Source of the DNA: a bacterium
GTDB taxonomy: Bacteria > Krumholzibacteriota > Krumholzibacteriia > JACNKJ01
Direction of reading: 5' to 3'
Assembly: GCA_024231955.1 (NCBI GenBank)
Contig: JAAEPZ010000764.1
Span: 124,001-188,000, forward strand
Length of the DNA: 64,000 bases
The position numbers were made by a program, and so were the translations under genes. Under the pieces are notes generated by a model, which searched no databases, was not told the DNA's origin, and saw only the letters and a program-made list of their open reading frames with translations. Of this stretch, positions 25,090 to 33,906 are shown one piece after another (position 1 is the first letter of the stretch; every line of letters begins with the position of its first letter).

Positions 25090-25658
25090 AGGCTCAAATC
25101 CAGGAATATCTGCAGGGGCACACCGCGGCATTGGCGGGAGTTGCCGACTTGGCCTCTACGCTTTGTGAAGCGGGTAAACTTGCAGCCCGGATTCTCCAAC
25201 AGGGTGGCTCGATCTGGCTTGCAGGCAACGGAGGCAGCGCCGCAGATGCCCTGCACATTGCCGGTGAGATGGAGGGGCGTTTCCTGGTTGAGCGTCCGGC
25301 CCGCCCTGTCCATACCCTCGGCGCCAATGTCAGCACTTTGACGGCCGTTGCGAATGACTACGGTTTTGATCGTATCTTCGCTCGACAAATCGAGGGTTGG
25401 GTCGGCCCAGAGGATCTCGTCTGGTTGTTTTCGACCAGCGGTAAAAGCCCCAATCTCCTGGCTGCGGCAGAGGCGGCGCGGAGTAAGGGCAGCTGTGTCC
25501 TGGGTTTCCTGGGCAAGCGGGGGGGACCTCTGAAGGACTTGTGTGATCTGAGTCTTGTGGTGCCATCCGATTTTACGCCCTGGATTCAGGAGGCGCACAT
25601 TACGATGGGGCACATCATCTGTCAGCAAGTAGATCAATTACTGGAGACCAGCGGCTAG
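25074..25658 (+). CDS. gmhA: D-sedoheptulose 7-phosphate isomerase (GmhA-like SIS protein)
   Basis: GmhA makes D-glycero-manno-heptose 7-phosphate for LPS core or other heptose glycans. The 194-residue SIS-domain protein has 'IWLAGNGGSAADALHIAGEMEGRF', 'TAVANDYGFDRIFARQIE', 'FSTSGKSPNLLAA' and the His-containing 'QEAHITMGHIICQQVD', all typical of the family. ATG 25074 has AAGGAGGA at 25063-25070 and overlaps the rmlD end; an inner ATG (25086) is possible. HldE, GmhB and HldD are not in the window. Confidence 0.87.
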   Translation: MAPEMKAQIQEYLQGHTAALAGVADLASTLCEAGKLAARILQQGGSIWLAGNGGSAADALHIAGEMEGRFLVERPARPVHTLGANVSTLTAVANDYGFDRIFARQIEGWVGPEDLVWLFSTSGKSPNLLAAAEAARSKGSCVLGFLGKRGGPLKDLCDLSLVVPSDFTPWIQEAHITMGHIICQQVDQLLETSG

Positions 25659-25718
25659 CTGACTGTCGGATTCATCGTTTGAGCGATCGATTCAGGGTTT
25701 GAATTAACATGGAGGAAG

Positions 25719-26387
25719 ATGGATTCCGCACCTGTCATTATCGGTATTGCCGGCGGCACCGGATCCGGCAAAACCAGCGTGGCCTTGAAATTGAAGAGCT
25801 TCTTCCCCTACGAGCGGGTTGAGCTTCTGCATCACGATTCCTACTACTATGACAACAGTCACCTCGAGATGGAGGAGCGGGCGAAGATCAATTACGATCA
25901 CCCCTCCGCGTTCGAGACGGATCTCCTGCTGCAGCACCTGAGCGAGTTGAAGGGGGGGCAGGAGATCATTCAGCCCCGTTACTGCTATGAGACCCACTCC
26001 CGCCTGGTCGAGGGCACCCCCGTGGGACCGGCTGATATCCTCCTGGTTGAGGGGATTCTGGTTCTGGATGATCAGGAGCTGCGGAAAAGGATGGACATCA
26101 GGATCTACATCGATGCCGATCCTGACGAACGGTTCATCCGGAGGCTGCAGCGGGATATCCGCAACAGGGACCGGTCCGTCGAATCGATTATCGAGCAGTA
26201 TCAGACTACGGTCCGCCCCATGCACATGCGTTTCACGGAGCCGAGTAAACGGTACGCGGATCTGATTATTCCTGAGGGGGCGCACAACGAAGTGGCCATC
26301 GACTTGATGGCGGTCAAAATAAGGGATGTCCTGCAGCGCAAGGAGAGTTTCAACGGCCTGCGGGATGAAAATGGAGGGAAGGGATGA
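25719..26387 (+). CDS. udk: Uridine kinase
   Basis: Udk phosphorylates uridine and cytidine in pyrimidine salvage. The 222-residue P-loop kinase has GGTGSGKT at 12-19, 'LLHHDSYYYD' and 'NYDHPSAFETDLLLQHL' (substrate segment), 'LLVEGILVL' (Walker B) and 'DIRNRDRSVESIIEQY' (lid). TGGAGGA precedes ATG 25719 and 60 bp separate it from the gmhA-like gene. The stop overlaps the next start (ATGA). Confidence 0.93.
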   Translation: MDSAPVIIGIAGGTGSGKTSVALKLKSFFPYERVELLHHDSYYYDNSHLEMEERAKINYDHPSAFETDLLLQHLSELKGGQEIIQPRYCYETHSRLVEGTPVGPADILLVEGILVLDDQELRKRMDIRIYIDADPDERFIRRLQRDIRNRDRSVESIIEQYQTTVRPMHMRFTEPSKRYADLIIPEGAHNEVAIDLMAVKIRDVLQRKESFNGLRDENGGKG

Positions 26388-27310
26388 AGGCGATTCGAGC
26401 ATTTGTAGAGGGGATGCGCCCCAAGCAGTGGACAAAGAATCTGATAATTTTTCTCGGCGTGATCTTCGCCCAACAGACGGGCGATCATGACCTGCTTCTG
26501 AGAAGCCTGACGGCCTTTCTCCTTTTTTGTCTGTTTTCCGGCGCAATCTATCACTTCAATGACAGGATGGACCTGGACCAGGATCGGCGACATCCTCGCA
26601 AGAGCAAGCGTCCCCTGGCTTCCGGACGTCTTCCGCTATCCGGACTTTATTTCGGATTGTTCATCATCGTGGTGGGGGCTTTGACCGGAGCCTGGTTTCT
26701 GGGACGTAATTTCTTCCTGCTCGGGCTCGTTTTCCTGGCACTCAACGTACTCTACTCTCTTTGGCTGAAACACCTTGTGCTGCTGGATGTCTTCGGCATC
26801 GCCATCAATTTCGTGTTGCGGGCCGTGGCGGGCGTCGCAGTGTTGGCCCCGGTGCTGGTCACCGATTTTGGCGGGGCCAATATGGCTGGCGTCGCAGGTA
26901 GCGTCCTCCTGTCACCCTGGTTGTTGATCTGTACCTTCTTCGGCTCCCTCTTCCTGGCTTTCGGCAAGCGCCGCAACGAATTACTCAGCCTGGACGACCC
27001 CAGCGCCCACAGACGGGTTCTGGCGGAGTATACGCCGGCTCTTCTGGATCACCTCGTCACGCTTACTGCCGGGACCGTAATGGTCGCCTATGCTCTGTAC
27101 ACGCTCTGGCCCAGCACAGTCGCCCGCTACGGGATGGGTTTTCTGGCAACCAATGTTTTTGTCGCTTATGGTGTAATGCGGTATCTCTTTCTCGTTTACC
27201 GCCTTGACTGTGGAGGCGATCCTTCCGAGATTCTCCTCCGTGATCGCCCGATCTTGATCACGGTGTTTCTCTGGTTTCTCTTCATCGTCTGGAAGGTGGT
27301 TCTCCACTAA
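26384..27310 (+). CDS. UbiA-family prenyltransferase, decaprenyl-phosphate phosphoribosyltransferase-like
   Basis: The 308-residue polytopic membrane protein starts with 'RPKQWTKNLIIF', a hallmark of the DPPR synthase branch of UbiA. It carries 'NDRMDLDQDRRHPRKSKRPL', matching NDxxDxxxDxxHPxKxxRP, the Mg-prenyl-phosphate site. These enzymes transfer ribose-5-phosphate from PRPP to a polyprenyl phosphate, the first step to polyprenyl-phospho-arabinose. Prs, which makes PRPP, is encoded 1.5 kb downstream. ispE overlaps its stop by one base. The DPPR reaction is inferred from motifs only. Confidence 0.8.
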   Translation: MKAIRAFVEGMRPKQWTKNLIIFLGVIFAQQTGDHDLLLRSLTAFLLFCLFSGAIYHFNDRMDLDQDRRHPRKSKRPLASGRLPLSGLYFGLFIIVVGALTGAWFLGRNFFLLGLVFLALNVLYSLWLKHLVLLDVFGIAINFVLRAVAGVAVLAPVLVTDFGGANMAGVAGSVLLSPWLLICTFFGSLFLAFGKRRNELLSLDDPSAHRRVLAEYTPALLDHLVTLTAGTVMVAYALYTLWPSTVARYGMGFLATNVFVAYGVMRYLFLVYRLDCGGDPSEILLRDRPILITVFLWFLFIVWKVVLH

Positions 27311-28206
27311 TGCGACCGAACCATATCCTACGCCCGCTCAAGGCGCTCGCCCCGGCCAAGATAAACCTCGGCCTCGAGGTGGTTCGGCGTCGGCGGGATG
27401 GGTATCACGACATCGAGACCCTATTTCAGACGATCGATATCCAGGATAAGCTGGAGTTTACGATCTGCCCCGAAACTAATGACTTGAGTCTGAGACTTAA
27501 AGGGATCTCTTCCCCTGAAGGGGATGATAATATCGTCTCCCGAGTCTATAATCTCATGTGCCGGGACTATCCTGAGCGGAAGACCGGCTTGAAAGTCGTT
27601 CTGGACAAGTCCATTCCGCTGGGTGCAGGGCTTGGCGGCGGGAGCAGCGATGCCGCTGCGACGATTTTGGCCATCAATCGACTTTGGCGTCTCAAATTGA
27701 GCCATGAAAGGCTTCAAACTCTGGCACTTGAAATCGGGAGCGATGTGCCTTTCTTGCTTCAGGGGGGCACGGCAATCGGGCGCGGCAGGGGCGAAGAGTT
27801 GACGAAAATGCCGTACCTCAGTCAGGGTGCTTTCTTGTTGGTGAATCCCGGATTCTCCATCTCGACTGCCTGGGCTTACGAAGGGCTCAAAATGGGCTTG
27901 ACAGGTAATCCCTATCGGATTAGGGTCGAACAAGTTAAGGCATATCTACATCGTTTCCCGGCATCCGGAATGCTTATCCGGAACAGGTTTGAAGATGTCG
28001 TCTATCCGTCATATCCAGAATATAACGCAATTGTTGACAGATTGGACGAGGTGGGTGCGATTCATGTAAGTATGTCCGGGAGCGGTGCTGTAGTGTATGG
28101 CACATTCCCTGACCGGCGAGCTGCTGAGAAAGCCCGAGATGATCTGGAGGGGAAGTGGCAGGGGATTGTTGCCTGTCCGCACCCAAATGGGGTCATATTG
28201 GGATAA
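27310..28206 (+). CDS. ispE: 4-diphosphocytidyl-2-C-methyl-D-erythritol kinase
   Basis: IspE phosphorylates CDP-ME in the MEP isoprenoid pathway. The 298-residue GHMP kinase has 'APAKINLGLEV' with 'RRDGYHDIETLFQ', the ATP loop 'PLGAGLGGGSSDAAAT' (about 103-118) and a C-terminal 'VSMSGSGAVVYGTF'. Its start shares a base with the preceding stop (TAATG). The gene looks somewhat less GC-rich than its left neighbours. spoVG follows after 51 bp. Confidence 0.95.
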   Translation: MRPNHILRPLKALAPAKINLGLEVVRRRRDGYHDIETLFQTIDIQDKLEFTICPETNDLSLRLKGISSPEGDDNIVSRVYNLMCRDYPERKTGLKVVLDKSIPLGAGLGGGSSDAAATILAINRLWRLKLSHERLQTLALEIGSDVPFLLQGGTAIGRGRGEELTKMPYLSQGAFLLVNPGFSISTAWAYEGLKMGLTGNPYRIRVEQVKAYLHRFPASGMLIRNRFEDVVYPSYPEYNAIVDRLDEVGAIHVSMSGSGAVVYGTFPDRRAAEKARDDLEGKWQGIVACPHPNGVILG

Positions 28207-28257
28207 CTCACGTTCAGCCGAGTCGTTCATCCCGAGGACTGAAAGCCAGGAGGAGAT

Positions 28258-28557
28258 ATGGAGATCACTGAGGTTCGCATCTCCCTGCGCAACGACGACA
28301 AGCTGAAGGCTTTTGCCAGTATTACATTTGACGACTGTTTCGTGGTAAGGGGCTTGAAGATCATCGAAGGGGCCAACGGCACCTTCGTCGCCATGCCTAG
28401 TCGCAAACGGAATGATGGCACTTATCAGGATGTTGCCCATCCTGTAAACAATGAGACCCGGCACAGGATTGAAGCAAGAATCCTGAGCGAGTACGCCAAT
28501 GAGGTAGTCAAGCTGGAGTCCGGGGAGGCATCCTACGCGGCCGGAGAAGAGATCTGA
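28258..28557 (+). CDS. spoVG: SpoVG family protein
   Basis: SpoVG proteins are small nucleic-acid-binding regulators, first known from sporulation and cell division in Gram-positive bacteria and present in spirochaetes. The 99-residue protein is full length: 'MEITEVRISLRNDDKLKAFA', 'DDCFVVRGLKIIEG', 'FVAMPSRKRNDGTYQDVAHP' and a C-terminal helix. AGGAGG precedes ATG 28258. It lies between ispE and tRNA-Gln/prs, echoing the Bacillus order ispE ... spoVG ... prs-ctc-pth. Confidence 0.94.
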   Translation: MEITEVRISLRNDDKLKAFASITFDDCFVVRGLKIIEGANGTFVAMPSRKRNDGTYQDVAHPVNNETRHRIEARILSEYANEVVKLESGEASYAAGEEI

Positions 28558-28611
28558 GCAGTGTAGGAAGATGGAATTCGGATCACGATCGATTCGCGCT
28601 GACCGGATAAT

Positions 28612-28683
28612 TGGGGCGTCGACAAGCGGTAAGTCACAGGTTTTTGGTACCTGCATGCGGAGGTTCGAATCCTCCCGCCCCAA
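28612..28683 (+). tRNA. tRNA-Gln (anticodon TTG)
   Basis: 72-nt tRNA. The acceptor stem TGGGGCG/CGCCCCA has discriminator A28683. The anticodon stem CAGGT/ACCTG holds loop TTTTGGT, giving anticodon TTG. T-arm GGAGG-TTCGAAT-CCTCC. CCA is not encoded. A terminator-like hairpin follows at 28707. Confidence 0.95.
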
Positions 28684-28706
28684 CCTGACAACTTTTGAGA
28701 GTTGAG

Positions 28707-28738
28707 AAGCACCGACCTGCTCGGTGTTTGGTATTTTT
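28707..28738 (+). terminator. Intrinsic terminator after tRNA-Gln
   Basis: AAGCACCGA (28707-28715) pairs with TCGGTGTTT (28721-28729) around a 5-nt loop and is followed by GGTATTTTT. It separates the tRNA transcript from prs, whose GTG is 36 bp further on. Confidence 0.7.
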
Positions 28739-28773
28739 AGTCAGTTCATCCCCTAATCCATTGAGGAGGCACG

Positions 28774-29718
28774 GTGTTTTCCAGCCGGGAAGACTTCGCA
28801 CTCATTACAGGTACTTCAAACACACCACTTGCAGAGAAGATCGCCAGATACCTCGGACGAAGCCTGACTAAAACGACTATCGAACGCTTTGCGGATGGGG
28901 AGATCTACGCGCACATCCAGGAGAATATCCGTGGTGTGGACGTCTTCATCATCCAGCCGACACCCGCCTCCGCCGATGCGCTTATGGAGCAGCTGATAAT
29001 GGTCGATGCCTGCCGGCGCGCCTCGGCTCAGCGGATCACGGTTGTCATACCCTATATGGGATATGCCCGCCAGGATCGTAAGGACAAGCCGCGGGTGGCC
29101 ATCACGGCCAAGCTGGTGGCCAATCTGATCGTGAGCAGTGGGGCGGATCGTGTCCTGGCCATGGATCTGCATACGCCGCAGTTGCAGGGCTTCTTCGATA
29201 TCCCGGTGGATCATATCTACTCGGCACCCGTGCTGCTCACCCACATCAAAGAGCAGAACCTGGCCGATATTGCGGTTGTCGCACCGGACATGGGCAGCGT
29301 CAAGATGGCGCGCTCCTTCGCCAAACGTCTGAATGCCGATCTGGCGATTGTCGACAAGCGTCGCCCCAAGCCCAATGTCTCCGAGGTGATGAATCTGATC
29401 GGTGAGGTAAAGGGCAAAAATGTCGTTATCTTTGACGATATGATCGACACGGCCGGGACGATCGTCAATTCCGCCCAGTTGTGCCTCAAGCTCGGCGCGT
29501 TGAGCGTGCGTGCGGTCGCCACACACGGTGTTCTCTCCGGAGAGGCCATCACCAGGCTGGATTCCTCCGACATCGCAACGGTCGCCATCACCAATACTCT
29601 GGACATGGCGCCGAAGAATTTACCCGAAAAATTCAAAATTCTTGACGTCTCCCCCTTGCTAGGAGAGGCGATTCGGCGCATACATAACTCTGAATCAGTG
29701 AGTTCTCTTTTCATCTAA
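28774..29718 (+). CDS. prs: Ribose-phosphate pyrophosphokinase
   Basis: Prs makes PRPP from ribose 5-phosphate and ATP. The 314-residue protein is full length, with 'RFADGEIYAHIQENIRG', the ATP flexible-loop segment 'YARQDRKDKPR', 'LHTPQLQGFFDIPVDH' and the PRPP loop 'VVIFDDMIDTAGTI'. GTG start with TGAGGAGG just upstream. PRPP could also feed the nearby DPPR-synthase-like enzyme. rplY follows after 99 bp. Confidence 0.96.
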   Translation: MFSSREDFALITGTSNTPLAEKIARYLGRSLTKTTIERFADGEIYAHIQENIRGVDVFIIQPTPASADALMEQLIMVDACRRASAQRITVVIPYMGYARQDRKDKPRVAITAKLVANLIVSSGADRVLAMDLHTPQLQGFFDIPVDHIYSAPVLLTHIKEQNLADIAVVAPDMGSVKMARSFAKRLNADLAIVDKRRPKPNVSEVMNLIGEVKGKNVVIFDDMIDTAGTIVNSAQLCLKLGALSVRAVATHGVLSGEAITRLDSSDIATVAITNTLDMAPKNLPEKFKILDVSPLLGEAIRRIHNSESVSSLFI

Positions 29719-29817
29719 AGCAGAAAAAGAGAGCCGAATCCCGTTTCGGATCGAAAAACACAAGCTCTGCCCCCGTATCCCGGCTACCCGCGCTGGGGCG
29801 GATGGCCAGGAGGAAGA

Positions 29818-30468
29818 ATGCAGACAATCGAGTTTAAAGTCTCCAAACGCGTCGGCACCGGCAAACAGGTGACACGCAAGCTGCGGGTTGATGGCATCAT
29901 CCCCGGCGTCCTCTACGGAACCAAAGAGGATCCCGTAAACCTGTCTATCCCCGAAGCGCTCATCACGGAGCTTTATCGCTCACAGTCGGGCAGCAACTTC
30001 ATCGTGAATCTCGGAATTGATGATGACACCTCCGTCATGTCGATCGTCAGGGAGCGTCAGCGGCACCCTGTCTCCGGCAGAACGATTCACATGGATTTCC
30101 TCCGGATCAGCATGGACAAACCGATTCTGCTCAACGTCCCGGTCCATCTGACCGGTGAGGCGCCCGGCGTCAAGGACTTCAGCGGGACATTGGAGCACCT
30201 GCTCCGGATGGCCGAGGTCACTTGTCTGCCCAAGCATATCCCTGAAGAGATTCTCATCGACGTTTCCGAAATGCAGATCAACGATTCGGTTCACGTCAGT
30301 GACATCAACATCGAACATGTTGAACTGACTGCGGATCAGGGACGGGTCATCGTCGCCGTCTCGCCGCCCCGTATCTCCACTGAAGCCAGTGAAGAGGAAG
30401 AGGGTGTCGAGGGTGAAGAGGGTGCCGAGGAGTCAACGGAGGAATCCTCTGAGGGCGATGCTGAGTAA
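29818..30468 (+). CDS. rplY: Ribosomal protein bL25, CTC/TL5 long form
   Basis: bL25 binds 5S rRNA. The 216-residue protein has the N-terminal 5S-binding domain ('KVSKRVGTGKQVTRKLRVDGIIPGVLYG'), the C-terminal TL5 domain ('KHIPEEILIDVSEMQINDSVHV') and a very acidic tail (EEEEGVEGEEGAEE). AGGAGGAAG precedes ATG 29818. Its end overlaps pth by 11 nt, giving the familiar prs-ctc-pth order. Confidence 0.95.
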   Translation: MQTIEFKVSKRVGTGKQVTRKLRVDGIIPGVLYGTKEDPVNLSIPEALITELYRSQSGSNFIVNLGIDDDTSVMSIVRERQRHPVSGRTIHMDFLRISMDKPILLNVPVHLTGEAPGVKDFSGTLEHLLRMAEVTCLPKHIPEEILIDVSEMQINDSVHVSDINIEHVELTADQGRVIVAVSPPRISTEASEEEEGVEGEEGAEESTEESSEGDAE

Positions 30469-31075
30469 GCTCTTACGTCTGTTCCGGCGGTCAGGGTTGG
30501 ATTACGACAACCTGACTGCGGTAATTATCGGACTTGGTAATACGGGTCGTCGCTATGCGGCGACCCGTCATAATGTGGGGTTCATGGTGGTCGATGAACT
30601 CGCCGGTCGCGCCGGCCTGCAGTTCAGGCCCGGTCGGGGGGATTTCCACGCCGCCCGCTGGACCCGCGACGATGGCGACGTGCTGCTGGTCAAACCAACC
30701 ACCTTCATGAACAACTCGGGTGTGGCCGCCGAGCAGATCCGTGAGCTGACCAACCTTTCTGTGGCCGATATCTTCGTGGTGGTGGATGACATCAACCTCG
30801 CCCTGGGGCGGATCAGACTCCGCGGCAAAGGGAGCGCGGGGGGGCAGAGGGGATTGGAATCATTGATTTTAACCTTGTCCGATGAGGCTTTTCCGCGTCT
30901 GAGATTGGGGATAGGTCAACCTGACCAACCAACCTCCGGATATGTTCTTGCATTGTTTCCGGAGGAAGATCTTGACACAGCGGCGAGGATGATTAACGTT
31001 GCCGCCGATGCGACGACGATGTATCTGGATTACGGTCTGGAGAAAACGATGTCGCAGTTCAACAAATCTCTCTAA
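30458..31075 (+). CDS. pth: Peptidyl-tRNA hydrolase
   Basis: Pth recycles peptidyl-tRNA released by stalled ribosomes. The 205-residue protein keeps N28 ('GLGNTG'), catalytic H38 ('TRHNVG'), 'TTFMNNSG' and the Asp pair at 110-111. The usual 'GGHNGL' is replaced by 'GGQRGL' (Q130, R131), so the residues matching E. coli H113 and N114 differ. ATG 30458 lies inside the rplY end with a GAGGGCG Shine-Dalgarno; the longer frame from 30389 would overlap rplY's acidic tail. The N-terminus has about 17 extra basic residues. Confidence 0.9.
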   Translation: MLSKLLRLFRRSGLDYDNLTAVIIGLGNTGRRYAATRHNVGFMVVDELAGRAGLQFRPGRGDFHAARWTRDDGDVLLVKPTTFMNNSGVAAEQIRELTNLSVADIFVVVDDINLALGRIRLRGKGSAGGQRGLESLILTLSDEAFPRLRLGIGQPDQPTSGYVLALFPEEDLDTAARMINVAADATTMYLDYGLEKTMSQFNKSL

Positions 31076-31131
31076 TACACCTGAGAATAGTCACAAAAGA
31101 ACTTGCATGTAGCCTGTGGAGGATTCCGCTT

Positions 31132-33189
31132 ATGATGACGGAAATCATCCTTGTTCTTGCCGCTGGTGTTCTGGCTCTGATCTACGCGCTCGCCAAGGCG
31201 ACCTGGATCAATCGGCAGGACCCCGGTAACGAACAGATGGTAGAGATCGGGAAAGCCGTGCGCGAAGGCGCCATGGCGTTTTTGGCCAGGGAATACAAAG
31301 TCCTGGCTGTTTTTGTGGCCGCCGTTGCGGCCATGCTATTCTTCGCGAACAAGGGTGGGGGGACCGGTATGGTCGCTCTCTCCTTCGTCGTCGGCGCTGT
31401 CTGCTCCGGGCTTGCCGGTTTCTTTGGTATGCGTGTGGCCACGGCCTCGAACAACCGTACAACACAGGCTGCCCGCAGTAGCCTCCAGGCCGCCCTGCAG
31501 GTGGCCTTCTCCGGTGGTGCCGTCATGGGCATGTGCGTGGTCGGACTGGGTGTGCTCGGTCTGGGCACGCTCTTCCTGCTCTTTGGAGGAGTCAAGGGGG
31601 GCGCTGATCTGCCACACATCATGGAGATACTGTCCGGCTTCTCGCTGGGCGCCAGTTCGATCGCCCTGTTCGCCCGCGTGGGCGGCGGCATCTTCACCAA
31701 GGCCGCCGATGTCGGCGCCGATCTGGTGGGCAAGATCGAAGCTGGGATTCCGGAGGATGATCCGCGCAATCCTGCGACCATCGCCGACAACGTGGGCGAC
31801 AATGTGGGTGACGTGGCCGGTATGGGCGCGGACCTCTTCGAGTCCTATGTCGGCTCGATTGTAGGTGCCATGGTTCTGGCGGCGGGCGCGAACAGCCTGG
31901 CCGGTCAGAACCTGAACTACGTTCTGCTGCCCCTGATCCTGGCCGGTGTGGGGATCGTCGTTTCGATCATCGGCACCTTCTTCGTCCGCACGAAAGAGGG
32001 GGGCGACCCCCAGATGGCCCTGAACATCGGTACGTTCGGTGCGGCCATTATCATGGTGGTTGCCTCATGGTTCGTTATTCAGCGCTATGCCACCGCCGAG
32101 GGGACCTGGTCCGCGAGCGGCATCTTCCTGGCCACGGTTGTTGGCCTGGCCGCAGGCGTAATGGTGGGGCTGCTGACCGAATACTTCACGGCGGAGAACC
32201 GCAAACCGGTCCATACCATCGCCAAGGCCTGTGACACGGGACCGGCCACCTGCCTCATCTCCGGTCTGGGTACGGGCATGCAGTCCACGGCTCTCCCCGT
32301 GATCGTCATCGCCCTGGCCATCGTCTTCAGCTTCAAGTTTGCGGGCCTCTACGGCATCGCCATCGCCGCTCTGGGTATGCTGGCCACGACCGGTATTCAG
32401 CTCGCGGTTGATGCCTATGGCCCGATCGCCGATAACGCCGGTGGTTGCGCCGAAATGGCTCAGCTGCCTCCGGAGGTGCGTCAGCGCACCGATAAACTGG
32501 ATGCGGTCGGCAACACGACTGCGGCCATCGGCAAGGGCTTCGCCATCGGCAGCGCCGCGCTGACCGCCCTGGCTCTGTTCGCAGCCTTCAGCGAGACGGT
32601 CGGCTTCTTTGAGAAGGGCGTCGATATCTCGATCTTGGATCCCAACGTGGTCGCCGGCCTGCTGATCGGCGCCATGCTCCCTTTCCTGTTCAGCTCCTTC
32701 GCCATGAACGCTGTCGGGAGAGCCGCCTTCAAGATGATTGAAGAGGTTCGTCGTCAGTTCCGTGAAATCCCCGGTCTGCTCGACGGCAAGGCCAAGGCCG
32801 ATTATGCCCGCTGCGTGGATATCTCCACGACTGCCGCGATCAAAGAGATGATCGTGCCCGGTCTGCTGGCCGTCCTGACCCCGGTTTTCTTCGGTCTGGT
32901 ACTCCGTAACCCCGTGATGCTGGGTGGAGTTCTGGCCGGCGTGACCTCCAGCGGGGTCCTGATGGCCCTGTTCATGTCCAACACAGGTGGTGCCTGGGAC
33001 AATGCCAAGAAGTACATCGAGGGTGGCGCCCACGGTGGCAAAGGCTCCGATAGCCATAAAGCCGCAGTGGTGGGGGATACCGTCGGCGATCCGTTCAAGG
33101 ATACCGCGGGTCCCAGCCTGAACATCCTGATCAAGCTCATGAGCGTGGTCAGTCTGGTTCTGGCCCCCCTGATGAAGGGCTTCCTCTAG
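31132..33189 (+). CDS. hppA: K+-dependent membrane-bound pyrophosphatase (H+ or Na+ pump)
   Basis: This enzyme couples PPi hydrolysis to ion pumping. The 685-residue polytopic protein has the PPi site '[22 protein letters not shown]', '[20 protein letters not shown]' and the C-terminal '[17 protein letters not shown]'. '[15 protein letters not shown]' (from residue 460) has Ala where K+-independent enzymes have Lys, marking the K+-dependent subfamily. Whether it moves Na+ or H+ cannot be read safely. GGAGGA precedes the start; ATG 31132 and 31135 are adjacent. Confidence 0.94.
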   Translation: MMTEIILVLAAGVLALIYALAKATWINRQDPGNEQMVEIGKAVREGAMAFLAREYKVLAVFVAAVAAMLFFANKGGGTGMVALSFVVGAVCSGLAGFFGMRVATASNNRTTQAARSSLQAALQVAFSGGAVMGMCVVGLGVLGLGTLFLLFGGVKGGADLPHIMEILSGFSLGASSIALFARVGGGIFTKAADVGADLVGKIEAGIPEDDPRNPATIADNVGDNVGDVAGMGADLFESYVGSIVGAMVLAAGANSLAGQNLNYVLLPLILAGVGIVVSIIGTFFVRTKEGGDPQMALNIGTFGAAIIMVVASWFVIQRYATAEGTWSASGIFLATVVGLAAGVMVGLLTEYFTAENRKPVHTIAKACDTGPATCLISGLGTGMQSTALPVIVIALAIVFSFKFAGLYGIAIAALGMLATTGIQLAVDAYGPIADNAGGCAEMAQLPPEVRQRTDKLDAVGNTTAAIGKGFAIGSAALTALALFAAFSETVGFFEKGVDISILDPNVVAGLLIGAMLPFLFSSFAMNAVGRAAFKMIEEVRRQFREIPGLLDGKAKADYARCVDISTTAAIKEMIVPGLLAVLTPVFFGLVLRNPVMLGGVLAGVTSSGVLMALFMSNTGGAWDNAKKYIEGGAHGGKGSDSHKAAVVGDTVGDPFKDTAGPSLNILIKLMSVVSLVLAPLMKGFL

Positions 33190-33209
33190 TGGAATAAGCC
33201 CTTACGGGG

Positions 33210-33237
33210 TTTACAAAATTGGAGAACCTGTTATATT
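33210..33237 (+). promoter_or_regulatory. Promoter for the rpsF operon
   Basis: TTTACA (33210-33215, 5/6) and TATATT (33232-33237, 5/6) are 16 bp apart. The predicted transcript would begin at the base of the hairpin at 33241-33266. Confidence 0.6.
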
Positions 33238-33240
33238 GAC

Positions 33241-33266
33241 GGGCCGGGAGTGCAAACTCCCGGCCC
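33241..33266 (+). promoter_or_regulatory. 5'-terminal hairpin of the rpsF leader, or hppA terminator stem
   Basis: GGGCCGGGAG and CTCCCGGCCC form a perfect 10-bp stem with a TGCAAA loop. It follows the rpsF promoter directly and is followed by AAGTTATTTAAT, not a clean T-run. It could stabilise the rpsF mRNA 5' end or stop transcription from hppA. Further down, CCGGAG-CCCACTGTGG-AAGCCGGAG (around 33321-33346) could be part of an S6:S18-type autoregulatory leader; I cannot confirm that fold. Confidence 0.5.
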
Positions 33267-33369
33267 AAGTTATTTAATACAGTTTGATGCCTGGTCGAGC
33301 ATTCGACCAAACCCTGTTTCCGGAGCCCACTGTGGAAGCCGGAGACCAAAGACCGAAGGGAGGAAGGCA

Positions 33370-33906
33370 TTGCGATCCTATGAGTGTCTCTACATAGTCC
33401 ATCCGGGCGCGGAAAGCACCGAGTTGGAGAAATCAGCCGCTAAGTATAGCGATCTGATTACCGAGAAGGGCGGCAACGTTCTCAAGGTAGACCAGTGGGG
33501 AAAACGCAAACTCGCCTACGAAATCCAGAAATTCAGTGACGGACATTACATCCTCATGCGTTTCGAAGCGGAACCCGAAGAGATTGAGGGGCTGGAATTC
33601 CTCATGCGCGTGGACGACCGTGTCCTCCGCTACATGACCAGCTACGAAATCCCCGAAGGTGCCGGACAGAGCGATGAGTTGATGCAGCTGACCGAGCGCA
33701 AGGAACGTGATCGTCGCGGCCGCGGCCGCAAAGGCGGTCGGTTCGGTGGCGGCGGTGGCGGCGGTGGCGGTGGCGGTGGACGTCGTCGCGAATACAGCCG
33801 TCCCGACCAGGATCAGGACAGACCGGCGCCGGCAAATAATGACAGGCCCGCAGCTGCTCAGGCAAAAGATGCACCCGCCGCTCCAGCCAATAAGGAAGGT
33901 GAGTAA
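33370..33906 (+). CDS. rpsF: Ribosomal protein bS6 with long Gly-rich C-terminal extension
   Basis: bS6 binds the 30S platform with S18. Residues 1-105 form the S6 fold ('[12 protein letters not shown]', '[22 protein letters not shown]', '[11 protein letters not shown]'). After that comes a basic linker, twelve consecutive Gly, then an Ala/Pro/Asp-rich tail to residue 178, against about 95-140 in most homologues. The start is a TTG at 33370 with GGGAGGAAGG upstream; the longer frame from 33250 reads leader RNA. rpsR overlaps the last base of the stop. No ssb gene sits between rpsF and rpsR. Confidence 0.93.
   Translation: MRSYECLYIVHPGAESTELEKSAAKYSDLITEKGGNVLKVDQWGKRKLAYEIQKFSDGHYILMRFEAEPEEIEGLEFLMRVDDRVLRYMTSYEIPEGAGQSDELMQLTERKERDRRGRGRKGGRFGGGGGGGGGGGGRRREYSRPDQDQDRPAPANNDRPAAAQAKDAPAAPANKEGE
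33745..33780 (+). repeat. (GGN)12 triplet tract encoding 12 glycines
   Basis: Thirty-six bases of GGT/GGC/GGA triplets inside rpsF. The mix of synonymous codons limits slippage, but the number of Gly could vary between strains. Confidence 0.9.

Noticed and set aside
33250..33369. 40-residue N-terminal extension of rpsF
   Set aside because: The stretch is leader RNA with a hairpin; the TTG at 33370 has a strong Shine-Dalgarno and gives the S6 N-terminus.
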